A stretch of 64,000 nucleotides of DNA, taken from the NCBI GenBank assembly GCA_002943765.1, contig PQWQ01000001.1, positions 1,550,001 to 1,614,000 on the forward strand, read 5' to 3'. A program made the translations under genes and the position numbers. A model generated the notes under the pieces. The model had not been told where the DNA came from. It ran no database searches and was given only the letters and a program-made list of their open reading frames with translations. The DNA is from Psoroptes ovis. Its lineage: Eukaryota; Arthropoda; Arachnida; Sarcoptiformes; Psoroptidae. Positions 1-11,542 of this stretch are shown here, piece after piece; positions within the stretch are counted from its first letter, which is position 1; every line of letters starts with the position of its first letter.

Positions 1-308
1 ATGTAACCAAAGATTGTTGTAATATAATGAATAATCTACATGGTGGTATGAGTACAACATTATTCGATGTTTTATCATCGTTTGCTTTACGATCATATTT
101 TGAAGCAGATAATAAAGAACCACCACCATCTGTTAGCATTGATATATCATTATCATTTTTGTCTGGTGTACCTGAAGGTCGAACGATTCGCTTGGAAACC
201 GAAACATTAAGAGTCGGTAATAAAATTGCTCATTTAATTGGAAATATTTATGAAAAAGATTCAAACAAATTGGTTGTCACTGGAAAACATACAAAATATT
301 TAATGTAA
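1..308 (+). CDS. ACOT13: Acyl-CoA thioesterase 13-like (hotdog fold), 3' part
   Basis: The frame is open from the window edge (first complete codon at base 3) through to TAA at 306-308, so the 5' end of the gene lies outside. The ATG at 27 is internal: the codons before it are in frame and continue the protein. The visible ~100 residues match the C-terminal two thirds of the ACOT13/PaaI-type hotdog thioesterases. They show the LHGGM motif at the start of the central helix, then TLFDVLSS, a PPSVSID strand, LSFLSGVPEG and a closing GKHTKYL strand. Known family members hydrolyse medium- and long-chain acyl-CoA in mitochondria or cytosol as homotetramers. The stop is only 37 bases from the stop of the convergent peroxidasin gene, so the two 3' UTRs must overlap. 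Family assignment is strong; the exact paralogue is inferred. Confidence 0.85.
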   Translation, partial: VTKDCCNIMNNLHGGMSTTLFDVLSSFALRSYFEADNKEPPPSVSIDISLSFLSGVPEGRTIRLETETLRVGNKIAHLIGNIYEKDSNKLVVTGKHTKYLM

Positions 309-316
309 ATAGAATA

Positions 317-322
317 TTTATT
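317..322 (-). promoter_or_regulatory. Polyadenylation signal of the peroxidasin gene
   Basis: AATAAA on the minus strand, 24 bases past the peroxidasin stop codon (stop at 346-348). Cleavage 10-30 bases further would fall near or inside the last codons of the oppositely oriented thioesterase gene. Confidence 0.5.
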
Positions 323-345
323 TAAAAAAAATTCTTTTCTTGTCT

Positions 346-3300
346 TCACCATAGCGATAAATCAATGCTATTGACCAATTCATTGCATTCTATCCATGAT
401 GATGGCTGGTCATTTGATAATTGAAATGATTGCCTCAAAAATTGTTTGATATTATCACTATTTTCACAAATTATCATTGTCAAAGTTGTTTTTTCCAATT
501 GTTTTAATTGAGCTTCGCTAAACACTCCCTCATTCTGTATTTGTAGACAATTTGATAAAAAAAATTGAAATAAAAATTGTAGTCATAGTCTTACCAAATA
601 AAAGAAACGGTCACCATCACGCAACCGTTTGAATTGGTCAACAATCAAACAGCGAAATGTTGGTCCTAATTTAGAGTCATGATCAACAGGATCTTCCATT
701 ATGCCGGCAACATATAAATCAATATTATCTGGATGTCCATAAAGTTTTTCTAATTTGCGAAGAATTTTTTCATTTTTAATTTCATATTTTAAATCATCAA
801 AATTATCGGCTACATTGAGGCCACAATATTTTCTCCATTGATTGTAGCCAGGTAAACCATGATCTCTACCACGTTGTATGTTGATCGATGCTAAATCTAA
901 GGGTGTATATCGAGATAATTTGAACAATTTTTCAGTCAATTCATCAGTGATCGCTTGTTCTGGCATTGATTTTTTCAATGGTGTCATTGCTAAACCTAGA
1001 AGTACTGAATCGAAAACATTTGATCGAAACAATAGGTCTGTTTTGAAAAATGCTTGATGTATTTTTGTAGTTTCATTCATCATTATTTGTTTATTATTAT
1101 GATGGCGGTAATTAGATAATTTTTGAATTAAATTTTTGTTGACCAAAGTATGCCCAAATCTCATTGCAGCTGTTGCAAAAACATTGGAAATTGATGGGTT
1201 GACTGTTTCATTGTAGCCATTGTATTTTCCAAGCATTTTCATTCCTTCGGCACCAATTATTTTAGGCAACCAATCACGATATGTTATTATTTGAAGCTGT
1301 GCAGCAATGATTTTCCTAGTTTCATAAAAAATTCTATCATTTGACCAATGCGGTCGTAATATTTGCAAACGTTTAGCAATTAAATTATGGTTGCGTAACC
1401 AGAGGTTATGAAATACAAGCAGCCCAATTTGTTCATTAGCACGATGATCACCAGCAAGAAAGCATTCTTGATATGATTCAGGCTCTGGCTGACAATCCAT
1501 TGCAAATATTAATTGATTGTGATTGAAGGGCAAATAGTGTCGATCGTCAATTATCGTTGAATTAAGTAGACTATTATTATGTATGTTAGGATGACGAATA
1601 TAATTCATAACATCCAATGTATTACCATAGATTTGGGAGCCATCGATGAACGAAGTGATCAGATTCACTTGCTCACGTTTGATCAATTGTCCGAAAACAA
1701 CCGATGTGTAACCGGTGCCACAATATTCGGCTGAACGCTTCAATTCGATGCATTTATCCTCATCATCCGGTCGTTTTATGGAATAGCATGGTTCTACATT
1801 CTGACAAACACGTTCACAATCTGTTATATCGGATTCCAAGAGATTCCGATTGTCTGATAGTGCAGCAAATGTCAGATCATGATCGAGAAATTGACCGAAT
1901 TGCATCAAAAGATGATTATGTTGATCATCATTAGTGATTTCTTCACTACTTAATAGTTCTAAAGATACTTTTCTTGCGTTTGGTCGTTTGAAATTGAGAT
2001 TACGTTCTGATGTATCGTCCGGCGCCCAATCATTATCAAACCAACCGATTGGTTTAGCTAATCCATCATCATATACTGCTGGCAGTAAGCGTAAAAATGG
2101 TGAAATAGATGCTCCCCAATCGGCATGTTTCCTATTGTTACATATTCCAGTTATTGAATGATATTCACTGAATTCATTTTGATCGTAACAATCATATGAT
2201 TCGAAACGTGAACCTCCAACGCACCCAGTGAAATTTCCCATGACGGTGGCTTGTGTAGCTGTTAAATTATGAATGGATGTGGATAAATTTGTTGAAATGA
2301 ATTCAGTATGATTATCAGAATATGCCATCAATAAACGAGTCAAATCAAAAAATTTCAATACATCTGTCGTATTCAATGTTATGAGATCGCCTAATTCAAC
2401 GTGCTTTGAATTTTTACTTGCATCAATGATATCTTCTAATAATTGTCGATGATCATTTAAATTTGAATCTGGCGAAACACTACCGGTGATTATGATACGA
2501 ATTTCTTTTGCTGCTCTGCCATTACGATTACGTGCCACACATTCATAGAAGCCATCTTGATCAGGGCTTATTTTGTCTATTATCAATGAAGAATTGAAAG
2601 AAATCGTTCTACCGAAACGTATCCATTTGAATGATGGTTTTGGATGACCATCAGCATCACATGACAATGATAATCGGCTACCAAGTTTGATTCGATGTAT
2701 GGATTCAGGAACTTTTGTCAATATCGGGGTAGCTATTGCATTAAAAATATCTGTCAATAAAAATTTTCAATTTTCAATCATTTAAATGTTCAAAATACTT
2801 CCGATTTGAATAATTTCTGGCACTATGTTTTTTGATGATGTGAATGGTTTACGATACTGTTCATGTATAATAACAGGATGTCTAATTATTGTTGGAGATG
2901 TTGTCACTATTATCGGTTGTCGTTTTTCGGTAATTATTTCGCTTTTTTCGCGATATTCTGAGCTCAATAAATTGCGCATTCCAATCTTCACATAATCATG
3001 GTTTAAATCTTTTAAACAGAATGGCAATGATTCTTTTTCTCTTTGGTTATCACACAATTGCTTGATATCATTTGACAATTGTTTATCCTTATCATCGATT
3101 GACCTGAAATGAAAATATACTTTTGTAACGAGAGATTTAAACGATTTCATTCGAATAATGATAATTATAGAATATTTACAAATATTTCAATTTGAACAAT
3201 TCTTCAAAAATATTCATCGATTGTTGTTTAGGATTTAAATATTCTTCAAAATATGGATTTGAATGGAGAAATAATTCTTCAACTTCATGAAGATTACGAA

Positions 3301-3828
3301 AACCGTAAGGTTCAATCATTTTGATTTGATTATTATTCAAAAATAATTTTTTTAAACTTCCAAGACCAGCAAATACACGATCTTTGATTATGCTAATTCG
3401 GTTGTACGATAAATCTCTAGAAAATAATGTTAGAAATTAGACCGAAAATAATTTTGATTTGATCATCAACATACAGTACGTTCAACAATGGAAGATAAGC
3501 AAAATGATTTTGCTTCAATTCATATATACGATTGTGACTCAAGTTTCTGTGGATGGGAAAAAAAAATTTTATTTTCATCAGAACCGAATAGAAATCAAAT
3601 TAAAACTAACAAATGAATCGCAAACGGTGAAACCATTGGAACAGTATCAATATTTTCATTATCGGTACAAATTATTATCGTTGCTGAACATTGTTGACAA
3701 TTGCCATCATTCTGACAATCACTGATCGCCCAAATAATTGAACAATTTAACAATAGAAATTGAAGCAAATTCAATATTGTGATTTTCATCATCAATGTTT
3801 TCATTTTTGAATGTTTTGAAGATTTCAT
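346..3828 (-). CDS. Peroxidasin-like heme peroxidase (LRR-Ig-peroxidase)
   Basis: Six exons in frame: 3828-3611, 3546-3475, 3416-3180, 3103-2799, 2750-595, 534-346 (about 1058 aa). Exon 1 holds a hydrophobic signal peptide (ATG 3828 chosen because it directly precedes the hydrophobic core; the frame stays open further upstream) and a Cys-rich LRRNT cap. Exons 2-3 encode leucine-rich repeats (LNLSHNRI, LDLSYNRI, LFLNNNQI). One I-set Ig domain follows (SLSCDADGHPKP ... GFYECVARN), then an animal heme peroxidase domain. Its distal His is in QFLDHD (near residue 563), followed by GDHRANEQ, the proximal-His motif RFGHT (near 811) and RGRDHGLP (near 905). Peroxidasins are secreted and crosslink collagen IV with hypobromous acid. 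Compared with typical peroxidasin, with four Ig domains and a C-terminal VWC domain, this one has a single Ig and no VWC, ending soon after the peroxidase fold. It could be a shortened peroxidasin or a peroxidasin-like paralogue. Confidence 0.88.
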
Positions 3829-4101
3829 ATTGGAAAATGAAAATTCGTCGCAAACACATGTTGCATCTCCATCAACCAACGATATGAATGAATGAGAAAA
3901 ATTGATAAATTTTTCAATAGAAATAAAAACAGATCATTTATTGCTATCATTAAAAAATTTGATAAATGAAAATAAGAAATAAAATGAATAATCGTAAATT
4001 GATTTCCATCTGAAAGATATACAAAAAAAAAGCTTCTTCTTCATCATCGATATGTATGATATGTTTCTTTCATGTTTTCAAGCTTTATAATAATTAACAA
4101 T
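3829..4101. other. Short intergenic spacer, peroxidasin promoter / C3-like 3' end
   Basis: A 273-base A+T-rich spacer between two same-strand genes. It must hold the 3' UTR of the C3-like gene and the promoter of peroxidasin. I see no TATA box or other clear motif. Confidence 0.4.
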
Positions 4102-7100
4102 TCAATTGAGTGGGCATAAACGTGTACTAATCATTGAATTTAAATCTTCGAGCCATCTAGAATTTTCATAATCTTCATAGAAAACTTCTAAAATTGATCT
4201 TCCATCAATCAAACGAATACCATTTGGATAAAAATCTGTACTATCAGAATGTGGCACTATTAAAATAATTTTATAATTTTTTTCCAAATTTAAATGACAC
4301 GAATCTTCTAAATAAAATTGATCATAATTACTCCAGTCATGAACCTTGTCTAAAATAAAGAATTAGAAAAATTGATATGGATCGTGTAATTGATTAATAA
4401 TTTTAGAGTATGATACAAACCTTTCTTGATGATATTTAAATTTTTCATCGTAATAAGATGTCTATGATTTTTATGATCTTTTTCTGTATCTTCAACAATG
4501 CCTTCGATAATTGCTGAAAATTTTTTACAAAAGATTTTTTCATAAAATTCAAATGCTGAATGTACATCTTGATAATATGCCATTTTAATTTCTTCATCTA
4601 ATTTTTGTGGACAAATTTTACTTGTTTGACAATCACAAACATCGGTAGGTATCACTTTTTTATCACATTTATGTATTCTCATTTCATTATGATTTTGATA
4701 TAATTTTGAACATCTAGCATTTTTTTCATAATAACCATAAATATTAATCAAAGCACCCTGTGAATTACGGACATGATTTTTTTGATAAATTCGAAAACAA
4801 TATGATTCCATTCGACCAAACGGTACTGATTTTAGATAAAATTCAATTTTTGTATCGCCAATAAAATAATGATAAATATTATCTTCATGTTTTTGTTTAA
4901 GTTTTTCAATATCACTTTCGATTACTTTGAAACCACTTAATAAACCAATTTCCAGAATATACATTCCTTCATTTTTATTTATTAATTTACGGAAATTGAT
5001 AGTTAAAATCAGAATGGTCGGATTTTCTATGTCAATATCTGACGGTCTTTCAAAGCGAGAACATTCGTTTGTGCTTCTTTTTTCTTTACTATCATTTTGA
5101 TATTGATGTTGTTCTGAGATCTGTGTAGTTTGATCATTTTTACCTCTTAATTGATCTCTTAATTTTGTCCATAATGATCGCTTTGTATAACGTCTATTTT
5201 TTAATCTAGCAAAATCTGAATTATTTATTTCTTGTTCTTGAAACACTTGTTTTGCATCACTAAAATATTTTTCCAAATCAATAGCAGGATTTTCGATCGC
5301 ATTCAAATAATAATCATCAATTTTTATGTTTAATTCAAATTTGCACAATAATTGTTCTGGATTAATAATATTATATGTTGTTATTAATTCAAATTTTCCA
5401 TGTCCATTGCCTAATGTTACAATGTCAACTTTATCGATATTATTTTCAACATTAACACTATGCAAAAGATCAATATTATCGTTTGTGAATTGTATGGAAC
5501 GTTTTGGTCTTGAATCAAATGATATATTTGTCAATAATTGATAAGTATAATAATCATTATCATTTTGTGAATTAATTTTTTTCGAATAAAATTCAGCTAA
5601 TGCTTCTAATGCAACAATTGTGTTTTGAGTATTATCGAATGCACCATCTTTTTGCTGTAAAGTTAAATAATTTGCTAAACTATCGACTATTTCATTATTA
5701 ACATTATTTTTAATTAACGATAATAGTACATATGCTGTCGTTTCGATACTATAATTATTGTTATAATAATAATAATTTGAAGATTCATCTAATCGTTTAT
5801 CTGGATTAGATAATAATTTTTCAATCAATCTATATGCATCTAGCTGTCGTGATTTGGATAATACAAACGAATATGTTATTATCGATAGCGAATATGAATC
5901 ATGATTGATGATATGTATTCTTTCACTCAAATATTTCAATGCTCTATTAATGTTATTATCTAGATTTTCGATTTCAAAGACAATATTATTGTTTTGAATA
6001 TAATTTTTACATTCATTCAATGCAATTAATATATAAGCTGTCAATGTATGTCGACCTTGATTAGTGCCACCTAATGCTTCGGCATGTAATACTGGAAATA
6101 TTTCATCCCAATGACCATCCGATGATTGTTGCTTCAATAACCAACGAATAGCATGTAAAATTACATTATTATCGATATATTGCGAAAGATACGGTACAGA
6201 TTGACAAAACACTTTCGATATGAATGCAGTCAACCATACGGAAGGCTCGCGATTTATAAATGCACTGAATGAACCATCATCTTTTCGAAAATCTAATTGC
6301 TGCCTTAAAGCTCTCACTAAATAATTTTTAGCGCGTTTTTCCGTTTTTTCTTTCAATTTTCCAATTTTATTCAAATAGTTTATCGTGTAAAGATTAAATG
6401 CCATGTAGTACATATTCTGTTCACCACAACCTTTTGGTTTTTTGATTAAATGATCCAATTCTTCAATAGTTTTGATTGTTGGATTGAATTTTGATCCAAT
6501 CAAATATAATTCATTTTGCACAGTTTCAGGGATGATTATTAATTGATTGTCCATTTTATTCAAATTTTTCTGGAATAAAATATCAATTTTTTGTAATTTT
6601 TGATCCGGAAACACTTGATTTGTTATGTTTGTTGAATGTTTTGTCAAAATTATTTGTTTTGTTGCCGCTCTTTTGGCACGATTGCCTGGATCTAAATCGA
6701 GTGGCGTAATTTCTTCAACTGTTTGACCAGGAAAATTGATGGTTATATTTTTAAGAATAATATCAGGATAATATTCTCCCCTATAAATTGTCGCAGCCTT
6801 CAATTTAATCGTAAATGTTCCTACTCTAATCGGTATGATTGGATATGTTTTTGTCATTGATGATTGCTTGATTATGTTCAATGATGTTTTTGAATTCTCT
6901 AATCTGCTTGATGCTTCAGAACATATTTCATCATTTTTATATAAATAAAGATTAACATTCAAGTTTTCATCTAAATAATTGAATATTGTAGCTTTAATTT
7001 CAGCATGTTCATTGAGTAGTAAAAATTCAGGCATTGATAAATGTATGAAAAATGGTTTAAATGTTTTTATACGTTTATTTTCAGCTAAACAGAAGCCGTC

Positions 7101-9989
7101 CTTTTGTGATAATGAAACACTGGATATTATCCATGATGTTGTTGAATGTGGTGCTCTTTTACTATAAGTATTTGAACTAAATCAAAACATATGATTACTG
7201 ATTCAGTAAATTTTTGAATATAGTCATAAATATACCTTGCGTTTAACAATATCAAATCAAATAACCAACTATCCCGAAAATCATATCGTGTATTTTTTTC
7301 ATCAATTTTTAGTTCTGTTTGCGTCGGTATCGATGAAGGCAAATTCAAAGGTCGATTTGATTTTGACGCATCAATCCATCGATTTACTTTTTGAAAAAAA
7401 ATCATAACATTACTCAGTTCAAAATATTGAAATTACCATAAATACCTGAAGATGTTTGAAGACCATCATCCCATTTACAGCGGCAACAATCAATGAAACA
7501 TTGTGAAAAATTTGTTAATGTTACATTCATTCTCAAATATTTTTTGATAATCAAACTCCGTTCATAACATGATTTCGGTGATGGTAATAATGCCATGTAG
7601 CAGCATGAATGATCATGCATAAGGCATTCAGGTGCCGATCTTCGATTTCGATTTTTTTTCTTTTCCAATACTTTGAAACCTGTCGAATCGATTATACTCA
7701 AAGAATTTCTTCCACCACCAGGTCCGCTGCCAATATCATTAAATGATAATAATCTTTGAAATCTTTCTCTTTCATTAATTTGTCGTAATAAATAAATGGA
7801 TTCATCCACTGCATTCATTGCAACAACATCATGATGTTTACCATCAAAATTAAATTTCACCTCTGAGCCAGGTTCGAAGAATGTATCCTTTGAATCTAAC
7901 TCTATTTGAACTCCACATTTTTTTTGTTGAACATTTAAAAATAGAGAATCAGCAATTATTTCATTATTATCTGCCATAGCAAAGATGAATATACGAATAT
8001 TTGGTGCCATCCGATTTGTAATGTTTAAATTAATTTCGGTAGAATTCAATTTTCCACTATGAAAAATGAAGCCTTTTGATAAAACTATCCAGTACAAACT
8101 TTGTTTATTAACATTTCCCACAAAATCTATACGACTATTATAATTCTGACCAGCTTCGTAAAATATTTGCTTCCTATTATTTAGAGAAATTGCAGAATTT
8201 CCATTCATTTCAAATGGACGCATAATAAAATCAACATAAGCTTGATCATGATATTCAAATCTTGGATCAATGGTTTTTGCTTCAACAGTCAATCGTCCAA
8301 TCGATTTATTCAATTTAAATGTTACAATCGCTAGACCATTCTTATCAGTTTTAACAATTTTATCATTTGTGGTGCTAAATGTGCTAATTTCATTACCTCT
8401 TCGATCTAGAATTATTATTTTCATTGGTATATTCTCGACTGGCAAATCGTTGAAATCAGTAACATCAATCTTTATTAAATTATGTTATAAAATAATCAAC
8501 ATTGAAAATTTGAAAATAATTGAACCACTTACCACAATGAAATTTGAAATATTTGTATGATAATAAATATTGGTGTATTTATATGAAATTTTAAATGGTG
8601 TAGATGTTAACAATATACTATTGCTTTTCGATTCTTCTTTTGCATTAGTTGAAATATCGGTAACAACTGCTTTAACATATAAATTAATTGGTAAATTATA
8701 ACGAATTTTACATGGCAATTCAGTAATCGATATTGAACGATTCATTGAACCGTGTTCAAGTGAAATATCTTTTTCACTATACAAAAGTTTATATGGTTTA
8801 TTTGTATACAATTCTAAAAATACAAAACCATTAACTGGTTTACCCCAAGTATATGTTGCATTGATTGCTATATTCAAATTTTTGGCCGAACAATAATGAA
8901 TATTTGGTGAAACAATATCAATGCGTAATATTGGTTTTTTGTAGTTTTTAATTTCAAAATTTAAACGATCATAACCCTTTTGGGGAAATTTCATTAGAAT
9001 CAATATTATAAAATAAGAAAGATTGAATAAAATATTTACATGATTACAGAATATTTCTGCTCTCCAAATTCCTTCCTTGACACGTTGTGGCAATTGAAAT
9101 TCATATTGACCAAAATAATACGGCGGTTTCAATTCTATTTTAGTGAAATCAAGTTTGACTTTTTGATGATTCTTTAAAAAAAAACATTCAAATCAATTAT
9201 CGACTACATCTGAAATGATTATATGATCGAATAAATGATTACCTTAATCGTTAAATTACAATTATCACTTTTAGGCTGAGAGTTTCTATTTATTTCAAGT
9301 ATCCTGAATTTAACAATATCATTAGGACGATAAATTGGTCGATCAGTTTGAAAATAGATTATACTATCATATGTAAGATTAAAATTTCCATCGAACGTAA
9401 ATTCATTTGTATCTTTGAAATTGATTTTCATATAAGTTTTTTTTGGCAAAATTAATTTATGATTATTATCATTATTATTGTTATTATTATGAGAAATTTT
9501 GAAATTTTCAAAATCTTTATTTTTCAAATTGAAATAAGCTTTTGCCAAATTATCATCTGAATCATAATTGAAATAATTAAACGACTATATTAATCAATAA
9601 TTAATTATATAAATAATTACCATCAATAAATTCAATAGTTTTATTTAAAATATTATTTTTATCATCGAATTCTTTGCTAAACGAAATTGATAATATTGCC
9701 CCTCTATTGATACATTTTTCAAATGGTAAACAATAAATTTGATTCGGAGTGGAGCCTATGTAAAATTGTTGCGGTGTTAATATCACTTGACAACTAACAA
9801 TTTGATTTCAATCAAAAATAATTATTGAAAAAAAAAAATAAAAGTAATTAATCCAAATCAAACATCTCAACGAATTGAACAGGATGATGCCCATAATTGA
9901 AAGATAAAATAAACATACCCTATTTGAACGATTGTCAAAATAACTAGATTAGCAATGATAATTGTAATCGATACAAATATTGATGACAT
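4102..9989 (-). CDS. Complement C3-like thioester-containing protein
   Basis: Nine exons in frame: 9989-9919, 9793-9621, 9556-9243, 9171-9040, 8976-8533, 8469-7446, 7386-7236, 7161-4421, 4349-4102 (about 1765 aa). Exon 1 is a signal peptide. Macroglobulin domains follow (YFQTDRPIYRPNDIVK in exon 3; NAVDESIYLL in exon 6). At residues 652-655 an RNRR site precedes an anaphylatoxin domain with the Cys pattern C..CC...C...C...CC. Exon 8 holds the thioester GCGEQ (6417-6431, residues 1014-1018) and, 114 residues after its Cys, a His in VLHAEALGG. This matches the catalytic His of C3, which favours ester bonds. The C-terminus has a receptor-binding MG8 domain and a Cys-rich C345C/NTR domain. The domain order is that of C3/C4/C5 and not of insect TEPs, which lack anaphylatoxin and C345C. 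Its role would be covalent opsonisation of microbes in hemolymph. Further RAKR (931-934), RRYTKR (1426-1431) and KEKR (1462-1465) sites suggest additional chain cleavage. Confidence 0.9.
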
Positions 9990-11542
9990 TTTCTCATATA
10001 TTATTCTTTGTTAATCTTGTTTATTTAAATGATGATAGTGAAAATGATGATGATTATGATGATGATGATGGTTGATGAATAAATATTAAAGAATGAAAGT
10101 AAAATTACAATTTGGCAAAGCAAAAAAAGAAAAAAATGGCCAGCAATTAAAAGGAAACAATTAAGACAGCCAAAACAAACAAAGAAGAAAATTCAAAATA
10201 ATTTCCACCAATTTTCATTGTGTTTCAGCATTATTTTCATCATCATTATTATAAATCTTTTATTTTCAAGGTAATAATCTCCAGTATATTCATTGAATGA
10301 ATTTAAAAAAAAATGACCACTTCGAAAACTTGAAAAATATGAGTGTATCATAAATCAACGGATGTTGTTGCTTTTGCTTTTGTTTTATTATTCAAATTTA
10401 GAATGAAAAATTCAACAAAACAAATTGAAAACTTTTTCAAATCAAAACATTGAAAACATTTTGAAATTCATGTTTTTATTTTAATGCGTGTATTTCAATT
10501 TTTTGTTGATATTTTTGATTTGATTGTTATTGTTGTTGCTGTTTTGGTTGTTATTGTGGTTTATTTTGATATTGTTTTCTTGATAAAATATCAAAAAATA
10601 AATATGAAACGGATAAAGATCGTTTTTCGGATGAAATTTTCATTTATTCAAGCAAAAATTATTATTTTTATTATCGAAAAATCATTTAATCAATTTTCCA
10701 GATAAATCAAATGATTGATGAATGAATGATGTGGTGTTTGTTGTCGTTGCTGTTGATGATGAACGAAGTAAAAAATTTTATCAAAGATTTCAAAAAGAAA
10801 ATTGAAAGTTTTTGCACAATTTTTGAGTTTTATTTATTTCAATTAAATTTTACAAAATACAAGAGATGTTTGAAAATTTTTAATCAATTGTATAATCACT
10901 CTTAATTATACGTAAATGGATGAAATTTTATATTTTTGTATGTATGAATAATTAACATTTGATATACATGTAAAATGAAATTATCATTTTTGGACAATAA
11001 TTTTTTTTAAATTCAGATTTCCTGCTTTTCTTTTGGTTTTGGTTTGCGATTGTTTGGTTTTGTTTGTTCGTAAATCACTGAAAATATTAATAGATATATG
11101 AATTTTTCTAATAATCTTTTAAGTATACTTTGATTATTTCAGTGCATTTGTTGATCATTTTTCTCATTTCATTTCATTCATTTTCATTTTCTTGTTTCAA
11201 ATGTGAATTCAAATATCATATTCATGTATATATTACACAGTAAGTAGCAACAAGCTAAAATATAATATTGCTCGATGATAAAGAAAACATATGTATAATT
11301 TCTGTAAATACACACTTTGGATATTTGAATTCAAATTTACCTTGAACCTGCTTCATTTTTTTCCAAGTAATGCTTTAATAAAATAAATAAATCTTAATTG
11401 ATAATCACGAATGATAATAATATAGATTAAAGTTGTTCATTTCTTCGGTTAATAAGCAGCAGCAGTAAAAGAAAGTGGAAAAGTGAAATTTTGATTTTAG
11501 AAAAAAAAACAAGAAACAATTTTCTCTTATCTGAAATTCATT
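9990..11542. other. Intergenic, C3-like promoter and INTS13 3' flank
   Basis: About 1.55 kb of A+T-rich sequence with a short GAT-repeat tract near 10045-10075 and many T/A runs. It should contain the promoter of the C3-like gene (next to 9989) and the 3' UTR of INTS13 (next to 11543). A 73-codon frame at 10484-10705 is low-complexity (Val/Ile-rich) and not credible. No RNA gene seen. Confidence 0.5.

Noticed and set aside
10484..10705. 73-codon plus-strand frame
   Set aside because: Val/Ile run encoded by GTT/ATT repeats; no family features.
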